Shown: one piece after another, positions 11,632 through 23,690 of the stretch | Numbering within the stretch: position 1 is the first letter of the stretch | Layout: every line of letters begins with the position of its first letter | Source: Caprella mutica | Taxonomy: Eukaryota; Arthropoda; Malacostraca; Amphipoda; Caprellidae | Length of the DNA: 64,000 bases | Assembly (NCBI GenBank): GCA_947561585.1 | Contig: CANNZV010001853.1 | Span: forward strand, 62,001 to 126,000 | Direction: 5' to 3' | Notes under the pieces: model-generated | Seen by the model: the letters and a program-made list of their open reading frames with translations, nothing else | Told to the model about the DNA's origin: nothing | Databases searched by the model: none | Translations under genes and position numbers: made by a program

Positions 11632-13259
11632 CAGTAGCGGACAAAATATAAGGGTAGGCAAAAACAAGTTACATAAATCTTTAATTTCATAAAAAGTAAA
11701 TATTACACATTATTGAAATTTTGTACGTATATTCATATAGAACTTATATGTATCCGTATGAAGTTTCAAAGCATTTGGACAAATATTCTAGGAATAGTCC
11801 CATATTCTACTTCAAACACTAAATTTTACTCTGGTCAAAAGTTAAGGGTAGCCATCATAAACTTTGAAATATTCGCGGATATTGGCAATTAACTTAATAA
11901 TTTGTGAATAATTCTTTGCAATATCACTCTAATAAATCTTCTACCACAAATTTCTAATAATTTTGCACAATATGAAGGAGTTATCCATCTTCTATTCATT
12001 CTCAAGAAATGTCCACAAGTTTCTCCTCTGATGCAGTCCCTAATTGTCGTTGCAAGAGATTTCTATTGCCACATAAAGGTCCAAAACGACTGTGCAACAT
12101 ATTGTGGCTCAACATAAGCAGTATGGAGTTGTTGATTCCAAACCGAAGAATGGTAGACTTCCCAAAGCATTGCTGAGAGAAGATCATGCAAGTCTTCAAA
12201 GTAGCTTGCAAGGTAGTTTCAACACTTCAGGTCAAATTTTTCGTGAGATAGATGTCATGTCTGGTGGTACGGTGTCCCAGTCTACTTTTTCGCAACGACT
12301 TCAACAAGTTGGTTTGCAATTAATTTTTCCCTGCATCGAAGCCTTCAATCTCAAAAAAGAAACGGAAAGTGATACTTGTGTATTGTCATGAGTATGTCAT
12401 TTGGTCGATTGATCAGTAGTCGAAAATACATTCTAGTGATGATGGAAGGAAAATAGATGTCTTTGGTTCCTATAGGAATGTACAAATTGAACGTAAATTA
12501 GGGGAAAAGTTAACTCTGAACTGCGTCAAGAAAACAGTTAATTTTGGAGGAGGTAGTGTGTTGGTCTTGGTGGTCATTTTTTCTGCTGGACCTGGTCCCA
12601 TTGTTCGTCTACGAGGAGGAGTTATTGCAGAAGTATAAAACAGCTCTTTCGTAATCATACTCTCCCCTATCAACAAGCGGCTGACCCTCAACCACAGAGT
12701 TTCAAGCAGGACAACGTACCCTACTTCTCAGATGAAAAAGTTACGACTCTAGTAGAAGATGAATAAATGGCTCTAATGAGCTAGCTTTCACGGAGTCCTG
12801 ACCTCAATCGAATTGAGATTGTTTGGATAATAATTGGAGACTGTCTGTACTCAGAGAAGAAACACAAGAAATGTGGAAGAATTGTGGACATTTCTCGAGG
12901 ATGAATAGAAGATGGATAACTCCTTCACATTGTGCCAAATTTGTAGAATTTTGTGGTAGAAGATGTATTGAAGTGATATAGTAAAGAATTATTCACAAAT
13001 TATTAAGTTAATTGCCAATATCCGCGAATATTTCGAAGTATATGATGGCTACCCTTAACTTTTGACCAGAGCAATATTTAGTATTTGAAGTAAAATATGG
13101 AACTATTCCTAGAATATTCGTCCAAATGCTTTGAAATTTCATAAGAATATATATGAAAAATACATGCAAAATTTCAATAATGTGTGTTTTTGTACTTTTT
13201 ATGAAATTAATAATTTAGATAACTTGTTTCTGCCTACCCTTATATTTTGTCCGCTACTG
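11632..13259. mobile_element. Tc1-type DNA transposon, decayed, long TIRs
   Basis: A 1628-bp element bounded by TA (11630-31 and 13260-61). Both ends begin CAGTAGCGGACAAAATATAA in inverted orientation. Similarity between the ends extends about 370 bp inward (11632-12015 and 12888-13259), through words such as AAGGGTAGCCATCAT and GAAGGAGTTATCCATCTTCT. TA duplication plus long TIRs is typical of some Tc1/mariner families. The enclosed transposase is broken, so the copy is non-autonomous. Confidence 0.85.
12092..12880 (+). pseudogene. Tc1-type transposase pseudogene (DD34E)
   Basis: Fragments of a Tc1 transposase lie in more than one frame. An N-terminal HTH-like part is open at 12092-12391 (KPKNGRLPKALLREDH). 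A GPGPIVRLRGG block near 12590 corresponds to the family's usual mid-protein motif. Near 12705 the line KQDNVPYFSDEKV carries the second catalytic Asp, and SPDLNRIEIVW near 12800 carries the final Glu. The spacing from QDN to RIE is 34 residues, the DD34E signature. Two in-frame stops (TAA and TAG) lie between these motifs, and frameshifts separate the N-terminal part. Not functional. Confidence 0.75.
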
Positions 13260-13349
13260 TATATAATATTGAACTTCAATCTTATAAAATAATTTACCAA
13301 TCGATAATATCCTCTTTTTCTGAAGAGATACACAATTTGTTAAACAAAC

Positions 13350-13432
13350 GGGTCTAGGACATTTTGTCCACGGACATTTTGTCCACGGACATTACGTCCA
13401 CGGACATTTCATCCACGGACAATTCGTCCACG
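13350..13432. repeat. Solo foldback end array J (15-bp unit)
   Basis: After GGGTCTAG come five tandem copies of a 15-bp unit, GGACATTTTGTCCAC and variants. The start resembles the ends of foldback elements A, E and F (GGTNCTAGGA). No inverted partner is found nearby, so it is probably one end of a broken or rearranged element. Confidence 0.65.
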
Positions 13433-14379
13433 AATTGCTTTATTTTGTATTTTAAAGTGTAGAGGATTTTTTTATCTCATTTTTCACTATTACATTAATA
13501 TGCAGGTGTAAATATATAATATTATTATAATGATTTAAACCGATGCATTTCATGTGAATTCGTAAAAATGTTTATCTATAGCTTTCAGTTACAAAATTAG
13601 ATATGCTAAACGGGTTGACTATATCTTTAAGTTATTTTCGTCGTTTAATATTTGTATTTATTAATGAGTTATGAATATCTAAAATATGAAACTAAAATTA
13701 CAGGGTACTAACAAGAATATATGTGAGGACACGAAAGAAAAAATAATAATTATAATTTATGTAAATAATAATTATCATATATGGTTTTATTATGAGTCAG
13801 AAAAAATGAAACAGTCCGATAACATAGATTTTTTTGTGTTTAATGTTTACTTATTTATGGAAATTATTTACCTTATGTCTGGTGTACCAATAAAACGCCT
13901 CACTGTAAGACTTAATCCAATATTACGTGACAATAAATTTAAAAGAACACGAGCCGAACATTAAATGAGTAATATAAATGAATAACAACAATAATAATTT
14001 AATAAAAAAATTATATTAGGTAGGTTTTCTACCACTACGATCACAGTATTTGAAAACTGACATATACGGCTTAACATTCTGCTATATGATTTGCATTCAT
14101 TTACAAATAGCAAAGTTTACATAGAGTTTCATTTTCAAATTAGTATATATTATATAATGAAGCTAAGTAATTTCCTCGATGCTTATAAATCACTTTATCC
14201 TTCAAATTAAATGTGTTTAATTTACAGCTAGATAAAATAAACATATATAAACAAATATTAATGACATCCATAAGGTAGTTGTAGACAGGTTAATTTGTTG
14301 GATTAGAATCAACGAGTAAATTTTTGTTTCTTTAATCTCTGGTGATAATAGCCAAGTATATCTGCTGTAATCTATGAAG
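13433..14379. other. AT-rich DNA, no gene supported
   Basis: Plain AT-rich sequence. The open frame at 13686-13964 (92 residues) has an Asn/Ile/Tyr-rich composition and no recognisable motif. I see no reason to call it coding. Confidence 0.5.
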
Positions 14380-14579
14380 ATTTTCTATGCGCTGTTCTCC
14401 AGAGTTCTCAGCTGATTAAAACGCCTCAAACATAAGCATATTATCCCACCATTAAACTACCGAGGCCTCGATAGGTTGCGATCAACATTTGTGGATTGCA
14501 GAGATTATCTGCTGAGCGCTTCTTAAAAAGGCAGAACTACAGAAAAACGCCCGCTATACTGCTCCTAATTTTGACTGGG

Positions 14580-14770
14580 TAAGAAGCTTAAATTTCCTCC
14601 AAGCACTGACTCTAGCGCCTCAAATCCCAGACTGATGTTTTACCTACAGACTCTGCTATATTTTACCCTCACGATCAGAAATGTCGGTAATTCTGTTGGT
14701 AATTTAGCTAGAGAAGCAATAAAGAAAATCTCAAGTACGCATTTGTTCTTTAATGGAATAGTTTAGTTTA
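14580..14770. repeat. Dispersed repeat D3, copy 1
   Basis: From TTTCCTCCAAGCACTGACTC to CATTTGTTCTTTAATGG this segment is about 90% identical by eye to the last 175 bases of the window (63826-64000), in the same orientation. It includes the blocks CTCTAGCGCCTCAAATCCCA and GATCAGAAATGTCGGTAATT. No ORF is seen and the class is unknown. Upstream (14380-14560) there is further non-AT sequence that may belong to the same repeat. Confidence 0.75.
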
Positions 14771-16095
14771 GATAAGCACCAGGTTAAGCTGATACTTTCA
14801 TATTTCCTCAAATTAAGAAAGAGATGTTTTCGTGAGATATAAAAGAATTAGATTTCTTATCCTGCATTCAATAAACAGTGGATTTTAATATAATCTTGAT
14901 ACAGCTCACGTATTATTATTCTTACATACATATGTATATTATTCGATGGATAGTACTCGAAAAATCGTATATCTATGAATTATTAATTGCAATTTTGATT
15001 TTTTTTTCATATATAACAAGTTTCTCATTTAAATTTCAGATAAATATCAGTTATTATAGTGCAGTGAAATGCTTAGTTATGAAGTATTGGTTCCTTCATA
15101 ACTCAGGAACACTGATAGTCTTCTCTTTAATTCTGTTCATCTTTAAATTGTTAATTCAAAATTTCTATCGAATACAAATTACTTCAGAGTGTTCTATATA
15201 ATATCAATTCCTGGAAAGAGATTCCAATTTAATCAGCAGGAATATTCGGAATTAAGTTGCCTGAACATTATTATTGTTCCTGACAGTCGCTTGGGATTTA
15301 GGTCGATCAGCTTTTTTTTGGTTCAATTAATTCGACCTGAAACGTTATGACGAAAAGTTAGAGAAATGCTTGATTTCATTATATCAAGGTGTAGTTTAAA
15401 TTGAATATTACTGATGTAACTACTTTAGCATATAAAACCATTATGTAAATCATACTATTCTTCGAATATATAAAGCAATTTTATATCAACTTGATTCATA
15501 TTATTGAATAAAGTTACCTTTGTTTTGCGCTTTAAACGATACGTGAACATGATAGCATGAAGTGTATTTATCATTTATTAAAAGGTTTCTTTGTTCACAT
15601 TTTTCATATTCACATTAATCGGAAAAACTAATTAAAATATTCAGAAGTTAATATTTCAGTAATTAAGCATATCTTTAGAAAAAAAATTCTGTATTACAAG
15701 CTACCTATTAGATAAATCTCTGATCATTTTCTTTTGAAGGTAATATCGAGCAAATCTGATAAGTAATTTCATTATAACTGAGCACCTCATTTACGATATA
15801 ATTTTCAAATTTTGATAATTTGTATTAACTGTATTATAAATATTGTATGAATTTTCTGAACCGTATGATATAATCTCTCGTAGGATATTATTTGTATTGA
15901 CTGTAAATAGATATTTATGAATGTTTTGCACCATAAGAGTATATCCATAGTGGAATATTATTTGTATTTTATAGCAGATACAAATTACTTTGATATTCAT
16001 TCCATTTATCAATAAATTTTTTTGAGAATAGGAAAACTGAACTGTAAATATTCAAAAATTTAAAATGATACCATAATTCAGCAAAAAAAGATCAA
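14771..16095. other. AT-rich DNA, no gene supported
   Basis: No exon-like or transposon-like pattern is seen. The open frame at 14878-15201 (107 residues) is hydrophobic and AT-driven. The one at 15791-16012 overlaps a local degenerate repeat containing TATTTGTATTGACTGTA. Neither has a motif. Confidence 0.45.
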
Positions 16096-16205
16096 GGACG
16101 CAGAAAAGCTACCCAGTTGATACAGTCACATAAAAGAACACAGTTACACTAAATTCGGGATGAGGAAAATGGAGAGGTGACAGTTAATGAAGACTACGAG
16201 TCCTA
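16096..16205 (+). repeat. Shared interior module (foldback-associated), copy
   Basis: Contains GCAGAAAAGCTACCCAGTTG then, 60 bases on, GAGGAAAATGGAGAGGTGAC, the same two blocks in the same order as inside foldback element E (29870-29995). The first block recurs in element F and in the 61-bp array at 50585-50800. The second is the unit of the 61-bp array at 43785-44128. Confidence 0.6.
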
Positions 16206-16399
16206 ATCCTGAAATTATCGCAGGAAGATCACGCGAACAGTTTATTGTGTTATTATAGCGAGGATAAAACAAGAGGAAGGATATTGCGTGACACTGAATC
16301 CTTTTCTGGGTTATTATCTTAAATACAATGGGAAACATTTCAGCTCATCGACTCGAATTTGAAATGGAGAAAAACGAGTAATTCAATATTCCAACAAAA

Positions 16400-16550
16400 T
16401 TTCCAATAATGTTAAAACATCTCTATACTGTTGCAATGTTGGAATAATGTTACAACATTGCCAATAATAGAGCAACATTACCAATATTGTAACAACATTA
16501 CCAATATTGTTAAAACATTGCCAATACGGTTACAATGTTTTATTAATATT
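16400..16550. repeat. Short minisatellite (AACATTACCAATATTGT)
   Basis: Several degenerate copies of a roughly 20-bp unit containing ACATTACCAATATTGTAACA. The CAATATTG palindrome is also the core of the array at 54285-54610. Confidence 0.65.
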
Positions 16551-16794
16551 ACTTAAAGAAATATTTCTAGCGGGGATATAATCATTTTGAAACTCACCAG
16601 AGTTTCATTTACTTCACTGAGACACATTATTTAGGAAAGGATAAATGTATATGAGAAATGCAATGTAGTCTATTTCTATATCCTTTTGATGAAGTACGTA
16701 CAATTTTATTTTAAAATATGGAGAATGTAAGAGACAAAACTAATCATTTGCACTAAGTATATTATATACAAACCTTATTGATTTTAAATATTTA

Positions 16795-17498
16795 TATAGA
16801 TGCCCTATAAGATGTTGTTACTTCCTTATTTTGTGTACTGTGCCATCATCAGCCTTAAAAGATGTTGTTGTTTCCCTATTCTGTACACTGTGCCTTTACC
16901 AGCCCTTTAAGATGTTGTTATTTCCCTACTCTGTTTACTGCGCCTTTACCAGCCCTATAAGATGTTGTAACTTCCCTATTCTGTACACTGTGCCTTTTCC
17001 AGCCCTATAAGATTTGGTTTCTTCCCTACTCTGTATACTGTGTCTTTACCAGCCCTATAAGATGTTGTTGCTTCCCTATTCTGTACATTGTGTCTTTACC
17101 AGCCCTATAAGATTTTGTTACTTCCCTATTTTGTATACTGTGTCTTTACCAGCCCTATAAGATTTTGTCATTTCCCTATTTTGTATACTGTGTCTTTACC
17201 AACCCTATAAGATGTTGTCACTTCCCTAATATGTTTACTGTGCCTTTACCATCCCTATAAGATTTTGTTACTTCTCTATTCTGTATATTGTGCCTTCACC
17301 GGCCCTATAAGATGTTGTTACTTCTCTATTCTGTATATTGTGCCTTCACCGGCCCTATAAGATGTTGTTACTTCCTTATCTGTATACTGTGCCTTTACCA
17401 GCCCTATAAGATGGTGTTACTTACCTATTCCTTATACTGTGCCTTTACCAGCCTTATTAGATTTTGTTACTTCCCTATTCTGTATACTGTGCCTTTAC
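16795..17498. repeat. 50-bp minisatellite, left part
   Basis: About 14 copies of a 50-bp unit containing AGCCCTATAAGATGTTGTTA, CTTCCCTATTCTGTATACTG and TGCCTTTACC. The array stops at 17498 at foldback element A and resumes at 18598, so A was inserted into it. The open frame at 17288-17566 only translates repeat units. Confidence 0.9.
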
Positions 17499-17499
17499 T

Positions 17500-18597
17500 G
17501 GTACTAGGAAAAAATGTCCTCGGACAAAATGCTTACGGACATAATGCCTACAGACAAAATGCCTAACAAACCAAACGGCTAACGGACAAAATGCCTAACG
17601 GACAAAATGCCTAACGGACAAAAGTCCCAATGTGCAAAATATATGAATATAGAAAATAGAAATTGTAAAATAATGACGTAAAAGAATGTTACAAAGTGAA
17701 TAAAAGTATTAACTCCATATATAAAAAAAGGGCCGAATAGAAAACATTGAAGAGATATCTGTAATGGAATGATTATTGGTAAATAAAGAAAAGAATACAT
17801 TAAATTGTAATAAACCTTATCATAGAACATCAAATAATTTTTTTTCAATTTATGTAAAACATAAGAAAAAATTATATATTATGTCTCGGTTACATCTCAT
17901 ATGAAGAATACTGTACTTTTTCCAACATATTTTTTTATTCTATAAAGGTAGTTGAATAAAAAAAAATATTGGCACCTTTTTTATAACCAGAGTAACTATA
18001 AACATCACTGTAGATTGAAGATGATTATAGCTATCTAAAAGAATAAACAATATTTTAATAAAATCATAATGCAATAAGATGATTATAGATATCTTTTAAA
18101 AAATGAAAACAAAATAAGATTACTATAGATGTCTGTAAACAAAATGGAAATAGAAGAAGATGACTATTGATGTTTTTAAAGAAATGAAAATAGTAGATGA
18201 TGATAATAGATATCCAATAAAAACGGCAAGATGTAGGAAGGTTATTTTTTCATAGCGATTTGATAATTAGAACAAATGCTTTAGTGATAAATCATAAACA
18301 CAGTGGAATGAAATAAGAGGTTGTTTATACATAGCACTTCGAGTTACAAAAATGTTCATATTCAATGTGAAAGTGATTCAATAAACTCTCACTGAGACAA
18401 AACTCTTTATTTCTACTTGGTCTAACTTATTTCAAATCTTTGTCCACAATTTCAATATTTGAAATAAATTTAAATGCACTTTAGGCATTTTGTCCGTTAG
18501 GCCTTTTGTCTGTTAGGCATTTTGTCTATTAGGCATTTTGTCCGTTATGCATTTAGTCCGTTAGACATTTTGTCCGTAGGCATTCTGTCTGCGCACG
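17500..18597. mobile_element. Foldback-like element A
   Basis: 1.1 kb. The left array (about 17510-17625) has 15-16-bp units near GGACAAAATGCCTAAC. The right array (about 18483-18597) has the inverted unit AGGCATTTTGTCCGTT. The flanking minisatellite phase is continuous except that GCCTTTAC occurs on both sides (17491-17498 and 18598-18605), an 8-bp (9-bp with one mismatch) target duplication. The interior is AT-rich with no transposase, and the minus-strand open frame at 17579-17848 has no motif. Tandem-repeat ends plus 9-bp duplications are the known hallmarks of Drosophila Foldback elements. Confidence 0.8.
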
Positions 18598-18655
18598 GCC
18601 TTTACAAGCCCTATAAAAATAAATTTCCTTCCCTATTTTGTATAACATAGCGACA
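18598..18655. repeat. 50-bp minisatellite, right part
   Basis: GCCTTTACAAGCCCTATAAA then CTTCCCTATTTTGTAT continues the unit of the array at 16795-17498 after the insertion of element A. About one unit remains. Confidence 0.8.
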
Positions 18656-19375
18656 ACACTCTACTATAGATTCGATTTATTATTCCGGACGAATACACTT
18701 CCGGGTATTTACATAATTGGAATATAGCAGTTGTATTTACTTGAAATAAGAGAAAATCGTTAGGGATAAGGCAGAATGTGCCTGGATTTCTAGTAACAGA
18801 TACACAAAAATATAATAATATCAAATATTATGTACATGGTAGATGATTCGAGTTTTATTTATTAATTATAACAATGAATTAATCATTATATAATATACAT
18901 TTCTTAATATTATTCTCAATATTGATTTTATGATTTCATCCATTTATTCATTAAATTAATGCTCCATTTCAATTAATGAATAAATTAAGGTAAATTTAAC
19001 AATGTGTTTCCTTGTTAACAAGGAACTTAAGATCTTAATAATATTGCACAATAACAATTTCTAACAGCACGATATTTCTTGTTCATTAATAATTTAGCTA
19101 TTATTAACTACATCTCTTGTTTATCGTAGTTCAATCTTTCGAAACAGAGATAATTGAAGGTATCTTGTAATTAGAGTCTGCTTCAAGTCCCCAAGGACGC
19201 TAAGCAGTCCAGAGTAACAAAGAGGAGTTACCTCATTATTTCCATCTTAAAGAATCGCTTAAAAAAGACAATTGAACCCCAGGGAACTCTAAACTTATCC
19301 TGAATCAGACAGAGAAAAACTCACATCATTGAGAGCCTGACAAAAAAATTAGAAACAACTTAGAATGTAGCCTAA
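18656..19375. other. AT-rich DNA, no gene seen
   Basis: No motif, exon or repeat of note is seen apart from AT-rich simple sequence. The minus-strand open frame at 18633-18824 is short and featureless. Confidence 0.5.
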
Positions 19376-19545
19376 TTATAGTGACTAAGTAAAGTGCTCT
19401 CTATAATAGTGACTAAGTGAAGTGCACTAAAATAGTGACTAAGTGAAGTGCTCTCTATAGTGACTGAGTAAAGTGCTCTCTAATAGTGATTAAGTAAAGT
19501 GTTCTCAATTAGTGACTAAATAAAGAGCTCTCAAATAGTGCTCAG
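19376..19545. repeat. Minisatellite (AGTGACTAAGTAAAGTGCTC)
   Basis: Six to seven degenerate units of about 23-28 bp containing AGTGACTAAGTAAAGTGCTC. Confidence 0.8.
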
Positions 19546-20002
19546 AATTTTCAAAAATAGTTGCAAAGCTTTCTGTTAATAATGATTATTTTCTATCCCG
19601 ATTCTTATTTCCTTGGAATAAATATCGTTTAATTAATGTCACCGATAATTTTTTTAATCGACAGAGTGGATCTCTATTTCGATCTCACTTTGGTATTTAT
19701 TGAAAAATCAATTGAAACCTCCTTAAATCATAGAATATGGTGAATTTTCAAAATATGTCAAAGAAAAATGAATCCGAAATGATTTTATAATTGGTCTGAG
19801 TACTAGAGTATAAGATGACAAATTTGTAAAATTTAAAAAAATAGAAAACTGTGATTTTAGAAATAAATATCATGCAGTGACTATATTTTCTGCTGCTACT
19901 GCTTCAATATAGAAATTAACAAAAATTGAATGAAATATTCACTATATTTTCTCATCACTGAAATCTATTTTATTGAATCTGATTTTATGAACAACTAATA
20001 TA

Positions 20003-21287
20003 CAGGGTCGTGCAGCTAAATTGGGACTAACTTTAACAGCACATATCTTCCGTAATTTCTATCCTATGACTAAATTCTTTTTTACAGATAATCTTTAAGC
20101 CCTTTGCTATAATATTTCAGATTAAGATCTATCATATTTCGCTAAAATATGTCGGAATTAGCGCGAAGAACGACCATATGTGAAATGAGACGCGCTGGGA
20201 ACTCTGTTTCAGACATTATTAAGAGCACTGGCTATGCGAAATCGAATGTTTATCGAGTTGTTGCTGCTTTTGATGCCGAGGGTGTGGTTCAGAAAAGTCG
20301 ACACAGTCCCTGCAGTGATCGAAAGAGAACCAAAACATTCCTTGCTGGGCTGAAAATGACGTTGAAGTCAGACCCAAGTCAGCCGATGTCAAAACTGGCA
20401 CAAAAGCGCAGCGTGAGTCGTAGCACCATCAGCAGGGCAGTCAAGGAAGTTCTTGGTATGAAGTCATACGTAAGGAGAGTCCGTAACCTCCTAACTACCC
20501 GCTCCAGAGCCCTCAGAGCTGAAAGATGCCCAAAGCTTCTGAACCATCTGAAACACGAAGGAGGATATGTCCGCGTTTTTGTTGACGAGGAAAAGTTCGT
20601 TGTTGATGAGGTTGCAAATCGCCAGAACACTCGGGTAGTTGCCTACGATCGTTCAGAAGTTCCTCCTGTGATGCAGAGCAAAAATACCGCTTCTGTGATG
20701 GTTTTTCCAGCCGTCGCAAGTGCTGGTAAGGTGATGCCTCCTCATTTCATCGAAGCGGGTCTTAAAATCAGCACAGCGGAGTACTTGAAAGTTCTGAAAG
20801 ATGTTTTGATGCCGGGGATACGTAGGAACTACGACCCCTTCAAAGTAATGCTCGTTCAAGACTCTGTGCCCGCGCATGGAGCAAAGAAAGTTCAGGATTT
20901 CCTGAAGGAGAATCTTCCTTCGATGGTTCCGAAGGATATTTGGCCCAGCAGCTCCCCAGATCTGAATGTTTGTGACTATTGGCTGTTTGGCGTCATTGAG
21001 GGAGAGTCTAACGTAACTTCACATCCAAGTGACAACTCTCTGAAGGCCGCCATTCGTCGGGCATTTCGTAATCTTGACCTCGAGGATGTAAAAAAGAGTT
21101 ATTCGCGGTTTCGCTCGAGAATCTCCCAAATTATTGATGCAAAGGGTAGTCACATTGAATGATTTTGTTCTGTAGACAATAACGAACAAATAAATACAAG
21201 AAAAAATTGCATTTAATCATTATTTGTTTTTCAAAATAGCGAAATTTAAAAAAGTTATGTTAGTCCCAATTTAGCTGTACGACCCTG
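20003..21287 (+). mobile_element. Complete mariner-type transposon (DD37D)
   Basis: A 1285-bp element flanked by TA (20001-02 and 21288-89). The inverted ends are 29 bp with one mismatch (20003-20031 and 21259-21287), beginning CAGGGTCGTGCAGCTAAATT on the left and CAGGGTCGTACAGCTAAATT inverted on the right. It encloses one uninterrupted transposase gene followed by an AATAAA at 21189-21194. Intact TIRs, TA duplications and an intact ORF suggest recent transposition, and it could be autonomous. Confidence 0.92.
20149..21162 (+). CDS. Mariner-type transposase, DD37D, intact
   Basis: A 337-residue cut-and-paste transposase that would act on the flanking inverted ends in the nucleus. Residues 1-110 hold two helix-turn-helix regions of the paired-like type (ARRTTICEMRRAGNSVSDII and later RSVSRSTISRAVKEV). 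The catalytic acidic triad appears as D146 (VRVFVDEEKF), D238 (VMLVQDSVPAH) and D276 (SPDLNVCDYWLF). The last two are separated by 37 residues, which places it with the DD37D (maT-like) branch rather than classical DD34D mariner or DD34E Tc1. The length is normal for the family. The start at 20149 is the first ATG after the left TIR and precedes the HTH. The AATAAA about 30 bases after the stop and the single exon fit a transposon gene. Family is certain, activity is inferred. Confidence 0.93.
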   Translation: MSELARRTTICEMRRAGNSVSDIIKSTGYAKSNVYRVVAAFDAEGVVQKSRHSPCSDRKRTKTFLAGLKMTLKSDPSQPMSKLAQKRSVSRSTISRAVKEVLGMKSYVRRVRNLLTTRSRALRAERCPKLLNHLKHEGGYVRVFVDEEKFVVDEVANRQNTRVVAYDRSEVPPVMQSKNTASVMVFPAVASAGKVMPPHFIEAGLKISTAEYLKVLKDVLMPGIRRNYDPFKVMLVQDSVPAHGAKKVQDFLKENLPSMVPKDIWPSSSPDLNVCDYWLFGVIEGESNVTSHPSDNSLKAAIRRAFRNLDLEDVKKSYSRFRSRISQIIDAKGSHIE

Positions 21288-21289
21288 TA

Positions 21290-22284
21290 TATAACATATA
21301 TTCAACAATTATACCCAAAATCCTTACCATTTACCTACTTCTAAAAACAAAAGAAAATGGTAAAATACTTTCCAGATCAAAGAGAATTAAAATAAATTAT
21401 TTGTCTGAACAAACAGGATTTTTTCCTTTGATCTTTCGACTGAATTCTAGTGACCTCAATCCAACTGGAACTGTTGTAATCTCTTCAGAAGCTACGGCTG
21501 TAATCATGAGCAAATTACAACAGTTTCAGTGTGGGTCATTCACAGAAACACTAGATAAATTATTTATATTTGAAAATGATATGAATATTTTCATGTAGTT
21601 GAAATGTAAACAACTGCCACTTTTGAGAAGTTTAGTTCCAAAAGCATACCATATCATGTCAATAAGACCACTATTAAAGTTATGCAAAATAGATTTAATT
21701 GGAACTGTCTCTAATTTAGTTATTAAGTAATTACTAGTAAGCTGAAATTTATGGAATTACCGATGTAGGTATCATATCAATTTAGAAACTGTATTTATGA
21801 AAACTATTGTTCGATTATTTTTCGTCTCTAGTATTATATAAGCAGATCTTTTCTCAAGTATTATCTTTCTATTTGGTTGACAGATTATTTATTTTACTCA
21901 AATTAAATATTAGCATGAATGATATTTTTCTGTAATTAATCTATTTTATATTAGTTCCTTGCTGTAGGCCGTAAGTTTTGAGTTAGAGGACGTTTCGACA
22001 TTTTAGACCAAATAATTTAATGTTACATAAATTGATATTTTACCTGGTAAATTGACGTATTAATTTCCTAAAAAAATTCTTATTCGATAGAAAATGTGGA
22101 ACTGTTCTATAACTGGAAACTTGCCCTGATTGATAATATTTGTAGGTTTTATGTGTTACCTGGAATTTTATAGTTATTGAAACAAAAAATACTGTATTGT
22201 CGGGAAAACTTTGCCAACTGAAGAAATAACAACGGAATTAAACTTATTTCAAATTTCATTGAACTCCAATGACAACTAAAGTGG
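21290..22284. other. AT-rich DNA, no gene supported
   Basis: The open frame at 21401-21598 (65 residues) has no motif. The remainder is AT-rich simple sequence. Confidence 0.5.
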
Positions 22285-22625
22285 AGAACTGTAGTATCCT
22301 AGATACCATCAGACTATGAATGTAAGAGGAGCAATATATAGTATCCTATATTCCATCAGACTATAAATGGAACAGCTATAGTATTCTATATACGATCGGA
22401 CTATAAATGGAATAACTATGGTATTCCAGATACAGTCAGACTATAATTGGGGAAGAGCCATAGTATCCTAGATACGATCAGACTGTAAATGAAAAACTAT
22501 AGTATCCTAGATACGATCAGACTAAAACTAAATAACTATAGTATCCCATATATGGTCAAACTATAAGGGGAAGAGCTATAGTATCTTAGATACGATTTGA
22601 CAATAAATGCAAAGAGTGACTATAG
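22285..22625. repeat. Minisatellite of about 40 bp (TATAGTATCCTAGATACGAT)
   Basis: Seven to eight degenerate copies of a unit containing TATAGTATCCTAGATACGAT followed by CAGACTATAAATGGAA. Confidence 0.85.
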
Positions 22626-23464
22626 TACACGTTTTACTAATAAGAAGTGAAATATTAACATATTCAAATAATTATTTATCTAATTGATTAAAATAAATTA
22701 ATAAATAAAATAAGTTCTTATCCATCATATCATGAGCAGTTTAGTGAAGTTAATAGACATAAAATAATAATATTTTGTATCTCCTGAGACTCAATTTGAT
22801 ATTTTATCAGCAATAAATGAAAGTTAACAGAACTGACATCTCTCGGGCTTCAAAACTTCTATAAATTGGATTATGGATGGTCATAGTTTTATTATAACCT
22901 TATTTATAATTAGAAAGTTTAAAATGATATTTTTGATAATTATAGAACAATAATTCTATATAATTATTTCTCCAACAGTGATTCCAGATGCAAATTAAAC
23001 ACAGTCAACTTATTTGATATTTAGTTTGGTAATTGATTCTCTACCCTACACCATTTCTGTCAGTAGTAATTAAAGTGAACAAAAACAATAGCAAATATAG
23101 CTTTTATATTTATTCAACGTTTCAACATTTTAACTTTAAAAAAAACAATAACTGACAGAAAAATTTCCACATTTTAACATCAATGTAAATATATACATAT
23201 TTCTGTTAATTGAAAATACATTGAGAGTAAATTGACAGTTTTTTATAAACCCAATCTGTAATTGATATTCTTTAAATAGGTTCTAATTCTTCATCTAATT
23301 TATATGAATATTTCCTTTCGAAATAGAAAGTTTTACGTAACTCGTGAGGGAATATTTAAATACTATTCTACTGTCCTGTTAGATATAATGTTTTTTCAAT
23401 AGTCTTTATTAATTAATTTTAGAATAAATTTATTTTTCTGCACAGACTGATATATTTACATTCG
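22626..23464. other. AT-rich DNA, no gene seen
   Basis: Nothing beyond AT-rich simple sequence can be supported here. Confidence 0.5.
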
Positions 23465-23690
23465 TAAAACTGGAAAAGGTTATGTTTTGGTCAGCATCTA
23501 TTTATTTATCTGTAACCTTGATATTGGAATAACTCAGATGGTATTCAACCAAATTACCTGAAATTTGGTGGCACGATTCTTCATTATCCAGAAACCATTT
23601 TATCAAATTTTAATAGCGATTGTGTCAAAGGTTTTTGGATGGTTAAGATTAGGTATAAGTGCCGTCGAGGGTAAGCGCTCAACGAGCTGC
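23465..23690 (+). repeat. Dispersed repeat D1, copy 2
   Basis: Contains GGTATTCAACCAAATTACCT then GAAATTTGGTGGCACGATTC, the plus-strand counterpart of the copy at 8545-8690, and ends in GTGCCGTCGAGGGTAAGCGC, comparable with GCCGCGGCGAAGGTATGCGC in the copy at 42500-42710. The open frame at 23565-23864 starts inside it and is not a convincing gene. Confidence 0.6.

Noticed and set aside
14380..14480. tRNA-like sequence on the minus strand (CCTCGGTAGTTTAATGGTGG)
   Set aside because: The A-box-like part is suggestive but no B-box follows, so it is not called.
16795..17498. CRISPR array
   Set aside because: Regular 50-bp period, but there are no distinct spacers: the whole unit repeats. The genome is clearly eukaryotic.
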